Assembly: GCA_017543025.1 (NCBI GenBank) | Contig: JAFYGX010000129.1 | Span: forward strand, 1 to 30,268 | DNA: 30,268 bases | Direction of reading: 5' to 3' | From: Solobacterium sp. | Lineage (GTDB): Bacteria > Bacillota_I > Bacilli_A > Erysipelotrichales > Erysipelotrichaceae | Part shown: positions 1-6,689 of the stretch, piece after piece | Position numbering within the stretch: the first letter of the stretch is position 1 | Layout of the letters: each line of letters opens with the position of its first letter | Position numbers and translations under genes: made by a program | Notes under the pieces: generated by a model | The model's input: the letters and a program-made list of their open reading frames with translations, nothing else | Databases searched by the model: none | What the model was told of the DNA's origin: nothing

Positions 1-36
1 AGCGAGCTGTCACGATTTCATATTCGGTTTGGACAC

Positions 37-70
37 ATAAAACATCGGGCATTTCGTACCCGATGTTCTT
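37..70 (-). terminator. Intrinsic terminator of the symporter gene
   Basis: A 9-bp stem pairs 41-49 with 59-67 around a 9-nt loop. Read on the minus strand it is followed by TTTTATG, and it starts 14 bases past the stop of the symporter gene. The other side is also pyrimidine-rich (CTTTCTTTT), so it may work in both directions. Confidence 0.7.
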
Positions 71-80
71 TCTTTTCTGC

Positions 81-1496
81 TTACCTGTGTTTCATATGAT
101 CCATTGTCATCTCTATTGTCGTCCCGGAAAGCGCAAGAAGCGCAATCAGGTTCGGAATCGCCATAAAGCCATTCAATGCATCTGCGAGGTTCCATGCATC
201 CGCAAGACTCATGGATGCACCGCACATGATAAAACAGACAAAGATGATCTGATAGATTCTTACAGACTTATGACCGAACAGATATTCACAGCATCTCGTT
301 CCATACAGACCCCAGCTGAGAATCGTCGATAATGCAAACAGACTCAGACATACCGCAATAATGACCGCGCCGATTTCCCTGCCAAGCACGCTGCTGATTG
401 CCGCCGCAACATCTGATCCGTTTCCGCCGCTGCCCCAGGTAATCGTAATACCGCCTGCAAGATAGGATGTCAGAACCGTAAAGCTCGTCAGTGTACAGAT
501 TACAATGGTGTCCATGAAAACCTCAAAGATTCCATACAGCCCCTGCTTTACCGGGTCTGTTTCTGATGTTGCCGCATGAGCGATCGGTGCCGAACCAAGA
601 CCGGCTTCGTTAGAGAAGCATCCCCTTCCAACACCTTTTTTTATACTGGTCATTACGGTAATGCCAAACGCTCCTCCGATTGCGGCTGAAGGCTGAAATG
701 CACCTTTGAATATCATGCCGAGTACCGGAAGAACATGTTTTCCGTTAACAATGATCACAAGCAGCTCGGCCAGAATATAGACAGCCGCCATGAACGGAAC
801 GAGTTTTTCCGTAACCTGACCGATTCTCTTAACTCCGCCAAGCAGAACCAGTCCGACAAAAACCGCAACAATCGCTCCGATCACAAGCGTACTGATTCTT
901 ACCGACTCTCCGAATAACAGAACAACCGCCGGAGTTCCGGAACTGAACGTATCAACTGCGTTATTGATCGCGTCAGCGATTGACTGAATCTGTGTGGCAT
1001 TTCCGATCCCGAACGCCGCAAGCATCGCAAGTGCTGCGAAGATGCCGCCAAGCCACGCCCACTTCTGTCCGAGTCCGTTTTTTATGTAATACATCGGGCC
1101 GCCGACCCATTCTCCTTTTCTGTTCCGTTCCCGGTATCTTACCGCAAGCAGAACTTCCGAGTACTTGGTCATCATTCCAAGCAATCCGGCAAGCCACATC
1201 CAAAACACAGCTCCCGGGCCGCCGATAAAAATCGCACCTGTAACCCCGGCGATATTCCCGGTACCGACAGTTGCCGCAAGCGCAGTTGTCAGTGCCTGAA
1301 ACGGCGTAATTTCTCCCTCACCTGCTTCATGGTGGCCAAACAGCTTTCCGGCTGTGTTTTTCCACCAGTACGGAATCTTCGTAAACTGCGGAAAACCGGT
1401 GCGCACACTCAGATACAAACCGGTCCCTACCAGCAGTATCAGCATCCAAGGCCCCCACGCAAAATCATCAATCATTCTAATCAGATCACTGAGCAT
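81..1496 (-). CDS. Sodium:alanine/glycine symporter, AGCS family
   Basis: Predicted inner-membrane secondary transporter that takes up a small neutral amino acid (alanine or glycine in characterised AGCS members) with Na+. The protein is 471 residues from the chosen start, the usual family length, and almost wholly hydrophobic. Family hallmarks are visible: GTGNIAGV near residues 78-85, GGPGAVFWMW at 92-101, and further on SNEAGLGSAPIAHAAT. The frame stays open 32 codons upstream, but I chose the ATG at 1496 because AAGGA lies just before it and the extra N-terminus is polar and not family-like. It is monocistronic, bounded by a terminator on each side, with a TATAAT box upstream at 1591-1596. 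The substrate is inferred from the family only. Confidence 0.93.
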   Translation of the reverse strand: MLSDLIRMIDDFAWGPWMLILLVGTGLYLSVRTGFPQFTKIPYWWKNTAGKLFGHHEAGEGEITPFQALTTALAATVGTGNIAGVTGAIFIGGPGAVFWMWLAGLLGMMTKYSEVLLAVRYRERNRKGEWVGGPMYYIKNGLGQKWAWLGGIFAALAMLAAFGIGNATQIQSIADAINNAVDTFSSGTPAVVLLFGESVRISTLVIGAIVAVFVGLVLLGGVKRIGQVTEKLVPFMAAVYILAELLVIIVNGKHVLPVLGMIFKGAFQPSAAIGGAFGITVMTSIKKGVGRGCFSNEAGLGSAPIAHAATSETDPVKQGLYGIFEVFMDTIVICTLTSFTVLTSYLAGGITITWGSGGNGSDVAAAISSVLGREIGAVIIAVCLSLFALSTILSWGLYGTRCCEYLFGHKSVRIYQIIFVCFIMCGASMSLADAWNLADALNGFMAIPNLIALLALSGTTIEMTMDHMKHR

Positions 1497-1576
1497 AACA
1501 TCCTTAACCCTTCCATACACCTCATCCGCTCCGAAACATCCCTCCCATGAGCTGATCCGGCAAACAGCGTTATTTT

Positions 1577-1607
1577 CTTCAACATGAAGCATTATACATG
1601 GTTGAAG
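1577..1607 (-). promoter_or_regulatory. Symporter promoter -10 box inside an inverted repeat
   Basis: On the minus strand TATAAT (1591-1596) lies about 95 bases before the symporter start. The -35 is weak (TTTATT at 17-bp spacing). The box sits in the loop of an inverted repeat whose arms are CTTCAACATG (1577-1586) and CATGGTTGAAG (1597-1607), identical apart from one extra G. This geometry suits an operator or an early-transcript hairpin. No regulator is identified. Confidence 0.45.
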
Positions 1608-1653
1608 CCAAAGAATAAAACAGCCCTGCTTCAGCCGGTCCGGTGTATCAGCG

Positions 1654-1680
1654 ATAAAAACAGGCCCTGAGCCTGTTCTT
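1654..1680 (-). terminator. Intrinsic terminator of the acetyltransferase-Rrf2 operon
   Basis: A 7-bp stem, AACAGGC/GCCTGTT (1659-1665 with 1671-1677), has a 5-nt loop. On the minus strand it runs into TTTTTATC. It lies about 100 bases after the acetyltransferase stop and ahead of the symporter promoter, so it separates the two transcripts. Confidence 0.75.
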
Positions 1681-1775
1681 CTGTATTTCTCCCCGCCAAA
1701 AATGCGTGCGGCAGGGTTCGGAGCTTTTCTTCCTTCCGCAATCCGTTCTTATCTCACAATACGTCTGCTTCCGTT

Positions 1776-2366
1776 TCAGAATTCCGTAAGCGTAACCCGA
1801 TCAGCTTCTGTAATCGTTCTAAGCACCCTGCACGGCACTCCTGCCGCAACTACGCCCGGCGGGATATCATTTGTCACGACACTTCCGGCTCCGATCACGC
1901 TTCCGTTTCCGATCGTTACATTGGCACAGATCGTACAGTTCGCTCCGATCCAGACATCTCTGCCAATCGTAATTGGACCAGAGGTTCCGATTCCCTGTGC
2001 CCGCTGTGCGGCATCAATGGCATGCCCGGAACACGCGATTACCGTACCAGGCGCAATAAACACATTTTCGCCGATCTCAACCGGAGATGTGTCCAGAATC
2101 ACACAGTTGTAGTTGATGACGGTCAGTCCGCAAGTATGAATGTTAAATCCGTAATCACAGTGAAACGGCGGCTCGATAAAAGTCATCGGATGATAATCCC
2201 CTAACAGCTCCTTCAGAATCTCAGCCCTTCGCGCTTCCTCTTCCGGGCCTGTGAGATTATAGTTCCGGCAAAGCGTTTTTGCCTTTTTCTGAAGATCTGA
2301 CGGCATGTCTTTGTGATCACTGACATATGCCTGTTTCTGTTTCATAAACTCCACTGCCTGTCCCAT
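1776..2366 (-). CDS. Maltose/galactoside-type O-acetyltransferase (left-handed beta-helix)
   Basis: Predicted acetyl-CoA-dependent O-acetyltransferase of the MAT/GAT/NodL group; 196 residues with the chosen start. An alpha-helical N-terminal region precedes EPPFHCDYG (65-73) and then hexapeptide repeats (VEIGEN, ITIGRDVWIG, VTIGNGSVIGAGSVV) typical of the trimeric beta-helix fold. The catalytic histidine is visible as H115 in SGHAID, the position known from E. coli LacA. Two starts are possible: a GTG at 2417 overlapping the stop of the upstream Rrf2 gene, and an ATG at 2366. I prefer 2366 because AGCAGGAG lies 6 bases before it. It is co-transcribed with the Rrf2 regulator. The acceptor is unknown; the sulfur-gene context makes a non-sugar acceptor worth considering. 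Confidence 0.85.
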   Translation of the reverse strand: MGQAVEFMKQKQAYVSDHKDMPSDLQKKAKTLCRNYNLTGPEEEARRAEILKELLGDYHPMTFIEPPFHCDYGFNIHTCGLTVINYNCVILDTSPVEIGENVFIAPGTVIACSGHAIDAAQRAQGIGTSGPITIGRDVWIGANCTICANVTIGNGSVIGAGSVVTNDIPPGVVAAGVPCRVLRTITEADRVTLTEF

Positions 2367-2413
2367 TCTGTTCTCCTGCTGTCTCTCGGTTCCCGTATAG
2401 TGATCTGAAACAG

Positions 2414-2833
2414 TCACCGTTCCTGTGTTTCCGGTTTCCGTATCAGATCGCTGAGTGATTTATGAAAGAAATAATCTCTTGTAAGCTGATCATATTCTTT
2501 CCACATTGCAAGTGTCCGGCATTCCGCTGCCCGCGGACATGGCGGAGCTCCTTTTTCCAGACAGGCGACTGCCGCAAGCGTTCCTTCCGTTAGTTCTATG
2601 ATTTCTCCGATCGTATACGCTTCCGGTCTGCGGCTCAGCCGATAACCGCCGCCTTTTCCGCTGACTCCGGTTACCATTCCGCCGGTAACCAGCTGCTTCA
2701 CGATTATTTCAAGATATTTTTTTGAAATACCCTCCCGTTCCGCAATCTCTTTCAGAGGGACATACCTGTTCTGATCCTGCTCGGCAAGATCAATCATAAC
2801 CCGAATCGCATATCGCGCCTTTGTTGAGATCAT
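2414..2833 (-). CDS. Rrf2-family transcriptional regulator with three C-terminal cysteines
   Basis: A 139-residue winged-helix repressor of the Rrf2/CymR/IscR family. MISTKARYAIRVMIDLAE at the N-terminus and GGGYRLSRRPE near 61-71 (wing) are diagnostic. Cysteines 91, 99 and 105 (C-x7-C-x5-C) sit almost exactly where IscR carries its Fe-S ligands (92, 98, 104), so a cluster- or redox-sensing form is likely. CymR, the cysteine regulator of Bacillus, lacks such a trio. The ATG at 2833 is preferred over the longer frame because AAAGGGG precedes it. It is transcribed divergently from metY-cysK across a shared promoter region, which makes sulfur metabolism its probable target. Its own -10 is a perfect TATAAT at 2855-2860. 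Confidence 0.9.
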   Translation of the reverse strand: MISTKARYAIRVMIDLAEQDQNRYVPLKEIAEREGISKKYLEIIVKQLVTGGMVTGVSGKGGGYRLSRRPEAYTIGEIIELTEGTLAAVACLEKGAPPCPRAAECRTLAMWKEYDQLTRDYFFHKSLSDLIRKPETQER

Positions 2834-2854
2834 CGCTTCCCCTTTCTTTTTTTC

Positions 2855-2860
2855 ATTATA
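2855..2860 (-). promoter_or_regulatory. -10 box for the Rrf2-acetyltransferase operon
   Basis: TATAAT on the minus strand lies 21 bases upstream of the Rrf2 start codon. No good -35 is seen at 16-18 bp. An ACCTAT half-site at 2861-2866 touches the box and recurs at 2891-2896 in the divergent promoter, which fits autoregulation. Confidence 0.5.
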
Positions 2861-2891
2861 ACCTATGAGAACAAAGAATCCGCTCATATTA

Positions 2892-2908
2892 CCTATTGAC
2901 TACATAGG
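2892..2908 (+). promoter_or_regulatory. Candidate Rrf2 operator overlapping the metY -35
   Basis: CCTAT and ATAGG (2892-2896 and 2904-2908) form an inverted repeat with a 7-bp spacer that covers the -35 hexamer of the metY promoter. The left arm recurs 30 bp away near the Rrf2 -10. Position and symmetry fit a repressor site. The assignment to the adjacent Rrf2 protein is inference. Confidence 0.4.
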
Positions 2909-2924
2909 CAAATGGGTTTATATT
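2896..2924 (+). promoter_or_regulatory. Sigma-70-type promoter of the metY-cysK operon
   Basis: TTGACT (2896-2901) and TATATT (2919-2924) are separated by exactly 17 bp, the best promoter in the window. It would start a transcript near 2931 with a leader of about 270 nt before metY. The leader holds a small ORF and a terminator. Confidence 0.8.
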
Positions 2925-2954
2925 CTGTTCATACAGAGAAAGGAGCCGCAGATC

Positions 2955-3077
2955 ATGTTACGCAGTTCGAACCTGAATCACCAGATGTGCTGTCGCCGAA
3001 TGCTTAGCTCCCGGGCTTCCAGTATGGCCGGGGCGTTCAGAATGGCTTCTGCACGTCCTGATCTGAAACGATGTTAA
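2955..3077 (+). CDS. Met/Cys-rich leader peptide of the metY-cysK attenuator
   Basis: A 40-codon ORF begins 24 bases after the predicted transcription start with AAAGGAG ahead of its ATG (9-nt spacing). Its residues include five methionines (1, 11, 16, 24, 30) and three cysteines (12, 13, 40), so one residue in five contains sulfur; the core is HQMCCRRM. No protein family is recognised. The tandem Cys codons (2988-2993) end 14 bases before a segment (3008-3017) that is perfectly complementary to the 5' arm of the downstream terminator. This is the layout expected of a leader peptide whose translation reports Cys (and perhaps Met) supply. A longer in-frame extension starting at 2865 is rejected because it overlaps the promoter. 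Function is inferred from architecture only. Confidence 0.65.
   Translation: MLRSSNLNHQMCCRRMLSSRASSMAGAFRMASARPDLKRC
3008..3017 (+). promoter_or_regulatory. Antiterminator arm within the leader ORF
   Basis: CTCCCGGGCT here is the exact reverse complement of AGCCCGGGAG at 3104-3113, the 5' arm of the terminator. Six of the ten bases are the self-complementary CCCGGG, but the four flanking matches are not trivial. The same segment can also fold locally with CCGGGGC at 3028-3034 (one bulged T), giving a competing structure that would free the terminator. Confidence 0.55.
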
Positions 3078-3090
3078 CCGCGCCGCGCGG
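3078..3090 (+). other. Short GC hairpin just after the leader stop codon
   Basis: CCGCG (3078-3082) and CGCGG (3086-3090) form a 5-bp stem with a 3-nt loop directly behind the TAA of the leader peptide. It may pause polymerase or space the antiterminator arms. Confidence 0.35.
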
Positions 3091-3106
3091 ATCAGATGCC
3101 ATCAGC

Positions 3107-3143
3107 CCGGGAGGTTTGTGCAAATCAGATTTCCCGGTTTTTT
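3107..3143 (+). terminator. Attenuator terminator upstream of metY
   Basis: A 12-bp stem pairs 3107-3118 with 3126-3137 (three G-T wobbles, otherwise perfect) around the loop TGCAAAT, followed at once by six T. It lies 55 bases before the metY start and after a promoter pointing at metY. It therefore must be read through for metY-cysK expression and is best explained as a regulated attenuator. The 5' arm has a perfect 10-nt partner at 3008-3017. Confidence 0.75.
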
Positions 3144-3198
3144 ACTGCACGAAAACCGGCAGGCAGACAGAATCATCAGATTTCAGGAGAAAAAGATC

Positions 3199-4494
3199 AT
3201 GACAGGATATAAATTTGAAACACTGCAGCTTCATGTCGGACAGGAACAGGCAGACCCTGCAACGGATGCACGGGCAGTGCCTATTTATCAGACCACTTCA
3301 TATGTCTTTCACAACAGCAGACACGCAGCTGACCGGTTCGGTCTGGCGGATGCCGGAAATATCTACGGAAGACTGACCAATTCCACCCAAGAAGTACTGG
3401 AAAAACGGATCGCTGCTCTTGAAGGCGGAACCGCTGCACTGGCAGTTGCCTCCGGGGCTACTGCGATTGCCTATACCATCGAAGCACTTGCGTCGGGCGG
3501 CGGACATATCGTCGCACAGAAAACAATTTATGGCGGCACCTACAATCTGCTCGCCCATACATTGCCGCAATACGGAATCGAAACCACATTTGTCGATGTG
3601 CACGATCTGAAGGAAACAGAACAGGCAATCAGAGAGAATACCAGAGCAGTCTTTCTGGAAACCCTCGGCAATCCGAACAGCGACATTCCGGATATTGATG
3701 CGATCGCTGAGATTGCCCACCGTCATGGCATTCCGGTCGTTACGGACAACACCTTCGGAACGCCATACCTGATCCGGCCGATCGAACACGGCGCCGATAT
3801 CGTCGTTCATTCTGCGACCAAATTCATCGGCGGACACGGAACTACGCTTGGCGGAATTATTGTAGAGGGCGGCACATTCGACTGGAGTAAGAGCGGGAAA
3901 TACCCAAACATCGCCGCTGCGAACCCGAGCTACCATAATATCTCCTTCTATGATGCGGCAGGTCCGGCAGCCTTTGTGACCTATATCCGGGCAATTCTGC
4001 TCCGCGATACCGGTGCCGCAATCTCTCCGTTTAACGCATTTCTTCTTCTGCAGGGAACCGAAACACTCTCTCTGCGTCTGGAACGGCATGCGGAAAACAC
4101 CAGAAAAGTGGTCGAATGGCTCGCAGCTCATCCGCTGGTCGAAAAGGTAAACCATCCATCTCTCCCGGATCATCCGGATCATGCGTTATATAACAGATAC
4201 TTCCCGAACGGCGGCGGTTCAATCTTCACATTTGAGATCAGAGGCGGCCAGGAGGAAGCCTGGAAATTCATAGATCATCTCAAGATCTTCTCTCTGCTGG
4301 CAAATGTCGCAGATGTAAAGAGCCTGGTAATTCACCCTGCATCCACAACACATTCTCAGCTTTCCGAAACGGAACTGCTGGATCAGGGCATCAGGCCGAA
4401 TACCATTCGGCTCTCCATCGGAACCGAACACATCGATGATATTCTTCAGGACCTTCAGAACGGCTTCGACGCGATTCAATCGCACAATTCATAA
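3199..4494 (+). CDS. metY: O-acetylhomoserine sulfhydrylase (aminocarboxypropyltransferase)
   Basis: PLP enzyme of the Cys/Met-metabolism family that makes homocysteine from O-acetylhomoserine and sulfide in the cytoplasm. It has 431 residues, the length expected of MetY and longer than MetB/MetC (about 380). [20 protein letters not shown] at the N-terminus, the [12 protein letters not shown] stretch (183-194) and [12 protein letters not shown] with the Schiff-base lysine at K208 are visible. The C-terminal [16 protein letters not shown] is family-typical. The ATG at 3199 has AGGAG 9 bases upstream; the in-frame extension to 3118 runs through the attenuator terminator and is rejected. It is followed after 20 bases by cysK, so the operon covers both direct sulfhydrylation routes. 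Likely controlled by the Rrf2 operator and the leader attenuator. Confidence 0.93.
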   Translation: MTGYKFETLQLHVGQEQADPATDARAVPIYQTTSYVFHNSRHAADRFGLADAGNIYGRLTNSTQEVLEKRIAALEGGTAALAVASGATAIAYTIEALASGGGHIVAQKTIYGGTYNLLAHTLPQYGIETTFVDVHDLKETEQAIRENTRAVFLETLGNPNSDIPDIDAIAEIAHRHGIPVVTDNTFGTPYLIRPIEHGADIVVHSATKFIGGHGTTLGGIIVEGGTFDWSKSGKYPNIAAANPSYHNISFYDAAGPAAFVTYIRAILLRDTGAAISPFNAFLLLQGTETLSLRLERHAENTRKVVEWLAAHPLVEKVNHPSLPDHPDHALYNRYFPNGGGSIFTFEIRGGQEEAWKFIDHLKIFSLLANVADVKSLVIHPASTTHSQLSETELLDQGIRPNTIRLSIGTEHIDDILQDLQNGFDAIQSHNS

Positions 4495-4514
4495 ATGAAA
4501 GGGCAAAACATAAC

Positions 4515-5450
4515 ATGACAAACATTTTCAGAGGATCACTCGGACTGATCGGCAACACACCATTAGTAGAAGTCACAAACATCGAAAAGGAACTGGGACT
4601 TGAGGCAACCATTCTTGTCAAACTCGAATATCTTAATCCAAACGGAAGTGTGAAAGACCGGATCGCAAAGGCAATGATCGAAGATGCCGAGGCAAAAGGG
4701 CTTCTGAAAGAAGGCTCGGTGATAATTGAGCCTACATCCGGAAATACCGGCATCGGCCTTGCGGCAATCGCTGCCGCAAAAGGCTATCGTATTATTCTTA
4801 CCATGCCCGAAACCATGAGCGTGGAACGCAGAAATATTCTGAAAGCATTCGGCGCCGAGCTCTACCTTACCGAAGGCGCAAAGGGAATGAAAGGCGCAAT
4901 CGCAAAAGCGGAAGAACTTGCAGAAGAGATTCCGAACAGCTTCATTCCAGGCCAGTTTACAAATCCGGCTAACCCGGCGATCCACAGAGCTACGACAGGC
5001 CCGGAAATCTGGAGGGATACAGACGGCAAAGTGGACATCTTCATTGCCGGTGTCGGAACCGGCGGTACTGTAACCGGAACCGGAGAATACCTGAAAGAAC
5101 AGAATCCGGCAGTCAGAGTTGTCGCACTTGAACCGGAAGACTCGCCTGTCCTTTCTGAAGGCAGAAGCGGTGCACATAAGATTCAGGGAATCGGAGCCGG
5201 GTTTGTACCAGATGTTCTGAACACAAAGATCTATGATGAAGTCTTCCGTGCGTCCAGTCAGGATGCCTTTGAAACCGCAAGACTGCTTGCCAGAAAAGAA
5301 GGCATTTCCGTCGGAATCTCTTCCGGCGCTGCCCTCTTCGGCGCAATTACACTGGCTAAACGTCCGGAGAATAAAGGGAAGGTTATTGTAGCGCTTCTTC
5401 CGGACAGCGGTGACCGGTATTATTCCACTCCCCTCTTCACAGAAGCCTGA
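4515..5450 (+). CDS. cysK: Cysteine synthase (O-acetylserine sulfhydrylase)
   Basis: PLP fold-type II enzyme that converts O-acetylserine and sulfide to cysteine; 311 residues, normal length. Seen directly: [11 protein letters not shown] (10-20), NPNGSVKDR with the cofactor lysine at K47, the SGNTGIGLA substrate loop, the phosphate-binding [10 protein letters not shown], and the conserved C-terminal DSGDRYYST. The ribosome site AAAGGG is 11 bases from the ATG, a little long. CysK of Bacillus also acts as a sensor by binding the Rrf2 protein CymR. The presence of an Rrf2 gene next door makes a similar pairing possible here, but that is inference. The operon ends at a strong terminator 18 bases after the stop. 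Confidence 0.94.
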   Translation: MTNIFRGSLGLIGNTPLVEVTNIEKELGLEATILVKLEYLNPNGSVKDRIAKAMIEDAEAKGLLKEGSVIIEPTSGNTGIGLAAIAAAKGYRIILTMPETMSVERRNILKAFGAELYLTEGAKGMKGAIAKAEELAEEIPNSFIPGQFTNPANPAIHRATTGPEIWRDTDGKVDIFIAGVGTGGTVTGTGEYLKEQNPAVRVVALEPEDSPVLSEGRSGAHKIQGIGAGFVPDVLNTKIYDEVFRASSQDAFETARLLARKEGISVGISSGAALFGAITLAKRPENKGKVIVALLPDSGDRYYSTPLFTEA

Positions 5451-5467
5451 TTCTTCTGTGTTCTTCG

Positions 5468-5503
5468 AAAAACAGAGCAGGTACCCTCACCCGCTCTGTT
5501 TTT
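5468..5503. terminator. Bidirectional terminator between cysK and the aldo/keto reductase
   Basis: An 11-bp stem, AAAAACAGAGC/GCTCTGTTTTT, pairs 5468-5478 with 5493-5503. A-runs on one side and T-runs on the other let it serve cysK on the plus strand and the convergent reductase on the minus strand. Confidence 0.85.
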
Positions 5504-5519
5504 CATTGCACACAGTGTT

Positions 5520-6632
5520 TCAGTCTGTTTCATACAGTTCTGCGAATTCTTCCAGAAAACTTCGGATCGCAATGTGCTGGGGACAGATCCGTTCGCACAT
5601 TCCGCATTTCAGACATTCAGAAGCCTTCGCATGATTCATTGAAAATCTCTGGTAATACATATTTGTTTTCTTTCCTGTTACCGCATAAAGATTCAGAAGT
5701 CCGAAATAATCCGGAATATTCACACCGATCGGACATTCTTCCGTACAGTATCTGCAGCTGGTGCACGGTACCCGGATCGTTTTATTCAGTACTTCTGTAA
5801 TCTGCTGTACCAGCTTCTGCTCCGCTTCTGAGAGCGGCTGGAATTCCTGCATGAAAGAGGTATTGTCATTCAGCTGTTCCAGACTGCTCATGCCGCTCAG
5901 TACAGTTTCCACCTCCGGAAGGGAAGCCGCAAAGCGAATCGCCAGAGATGCCGGAGACGGACCGTTCTCTCCGTAGAAATCGCGGAACAGTGCCATCGCT
6001 TCTTCCGGAAGACGGGCAAGGGTTCCGCCTTTTACCGGCTCCATGACAATAACCTTCTTTCCATGTTTTACTGCAGTCTCATAGCACTTTTCAGATTGTG
6101 CCACGGCGCTCTTCCAGTCGAGATAATTGATCTGCAGCTGCACAAAATCCACTTCCGGATGTTCTGTCAGAATCTGATCCAGCGTTTCGGCGTCATCGTG
6201 AAACGAGAAGCCGGTACGGCGCACTTTTCCATCCCGTTTCAGCTGCTCGATAAATTCAAATCCCCCGAAGCGTTTTGTGTTCTCATAGCGGTCACGGCCC
6301 ATATTATGCAGCAGATAATTGTCGAAGTAATCCACCCCGCAGCGATTCAGCTGTTCCTGAAAGAACATCGCATAATCTTCCGGTGCTTTCACCCGCAGAA
6401 TCGGCATCTTATCTGCGAGCAGAAAGCGATCTCTCGGATATCGTTCTACAAGTGCCTGACGCACTGCCGCTTCAGAACGCTCTTCGTGATAGGGATATGC
6501 GGTGTCAAAATACATAAACCCCTGTTCCAGAAACCGATCTGCCATTTTCGCAAACTGTGCAGAATCGATTGTTTTCGGATCATCCGGGTTGTGCAGCGGA
6601 AGCCGCATTGTACCAAATCCCAGTTTCTTCAT
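5520..6632 (-). CDS. Aldo/keto reductase with C-terminal 2x[4Fe-4S] ferredoxin domain
   Basis: Predicted cytoplasmic oxidoreductase of 370 residues. The N-terminal two thirds is an AKR TIM barrel (KLGFGTMRLP at the start, FDTAYPY at 42-48), with likely tetrad residues D43, Y48, K75 and H109. Residues 290-350 form a ferredoxin-like tail with two clusters: C290-x2-C293-x2-C296-x3-C300-P and C340-x2-C343-x2-C346-x3-C350-P. This fused form is common in anaerobes, where the clusters probably pass electrons to or from the barrel; the substrate is unknown. AAAGGAGAGAGG precedes the ATG at 6632. It lies 57 bases downstream of the RCK channel gene with no terminator between, so the two may be co-transcribed. 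Confidence 0.92.
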   Translation of the reverse strand: MKKLGFGTMRLPLHNPDDPKTIDSAQFAKMADRFLEQGFMYFDTAYPYHEERSEAAVRQALVERYPRDRFLLADKMPILRVKAPEDYAMFFQEQLNRCGVDYFDNYLLHNMGRDRYENTKRFGGFEFIEQLKRDGKVRRTGFSFHDDAETLDQILTEHPEVDFVQLQINYLDWKSAVAQSEKCYETAVKHGKKVIVMEPVKGGTLARLPEEAMALFRDFYGENGPSPASLAIRFAASLPEVETVLSGMSSLEQLNDNTSFMQEFQPLSEAEQKLVQQITEVLNKTIRVPCTSCRYCTEECPIGVNIPDYFGLLNLYAVTGKKTNMYYQRFSMNHAKASECLKCGMCERICPQHIAIRSFLEEFAELYETD

Positions 6633-6689
6633 CTTACCTCTCTCCTTTCAATGAAACCTGTACCGGATAAATAGTTCTGCAGATATGGA

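Noticed and set aside
1497..1592. N-terminal extension of the symporter frame
   Set aside because: It crosses the candidate -10 region and inverted repeat, and lacks family similarity; the ATG at 1496 has AAGGA.
2925..3198. T-box or SAM riboswitch in the metY leader
   Set aside because: I could not find a T-box core (TGGNACCGCG-like) or SAM-I core elements; the leader ORF and terminator/antiterminator arms explain the structure better.
3298..4182. 294-codon antisense frame over metY
   Set aside because: metY on the plus strand is unmistakable; the antisense product is Cys/Arg-rich and has no recognisable motif.
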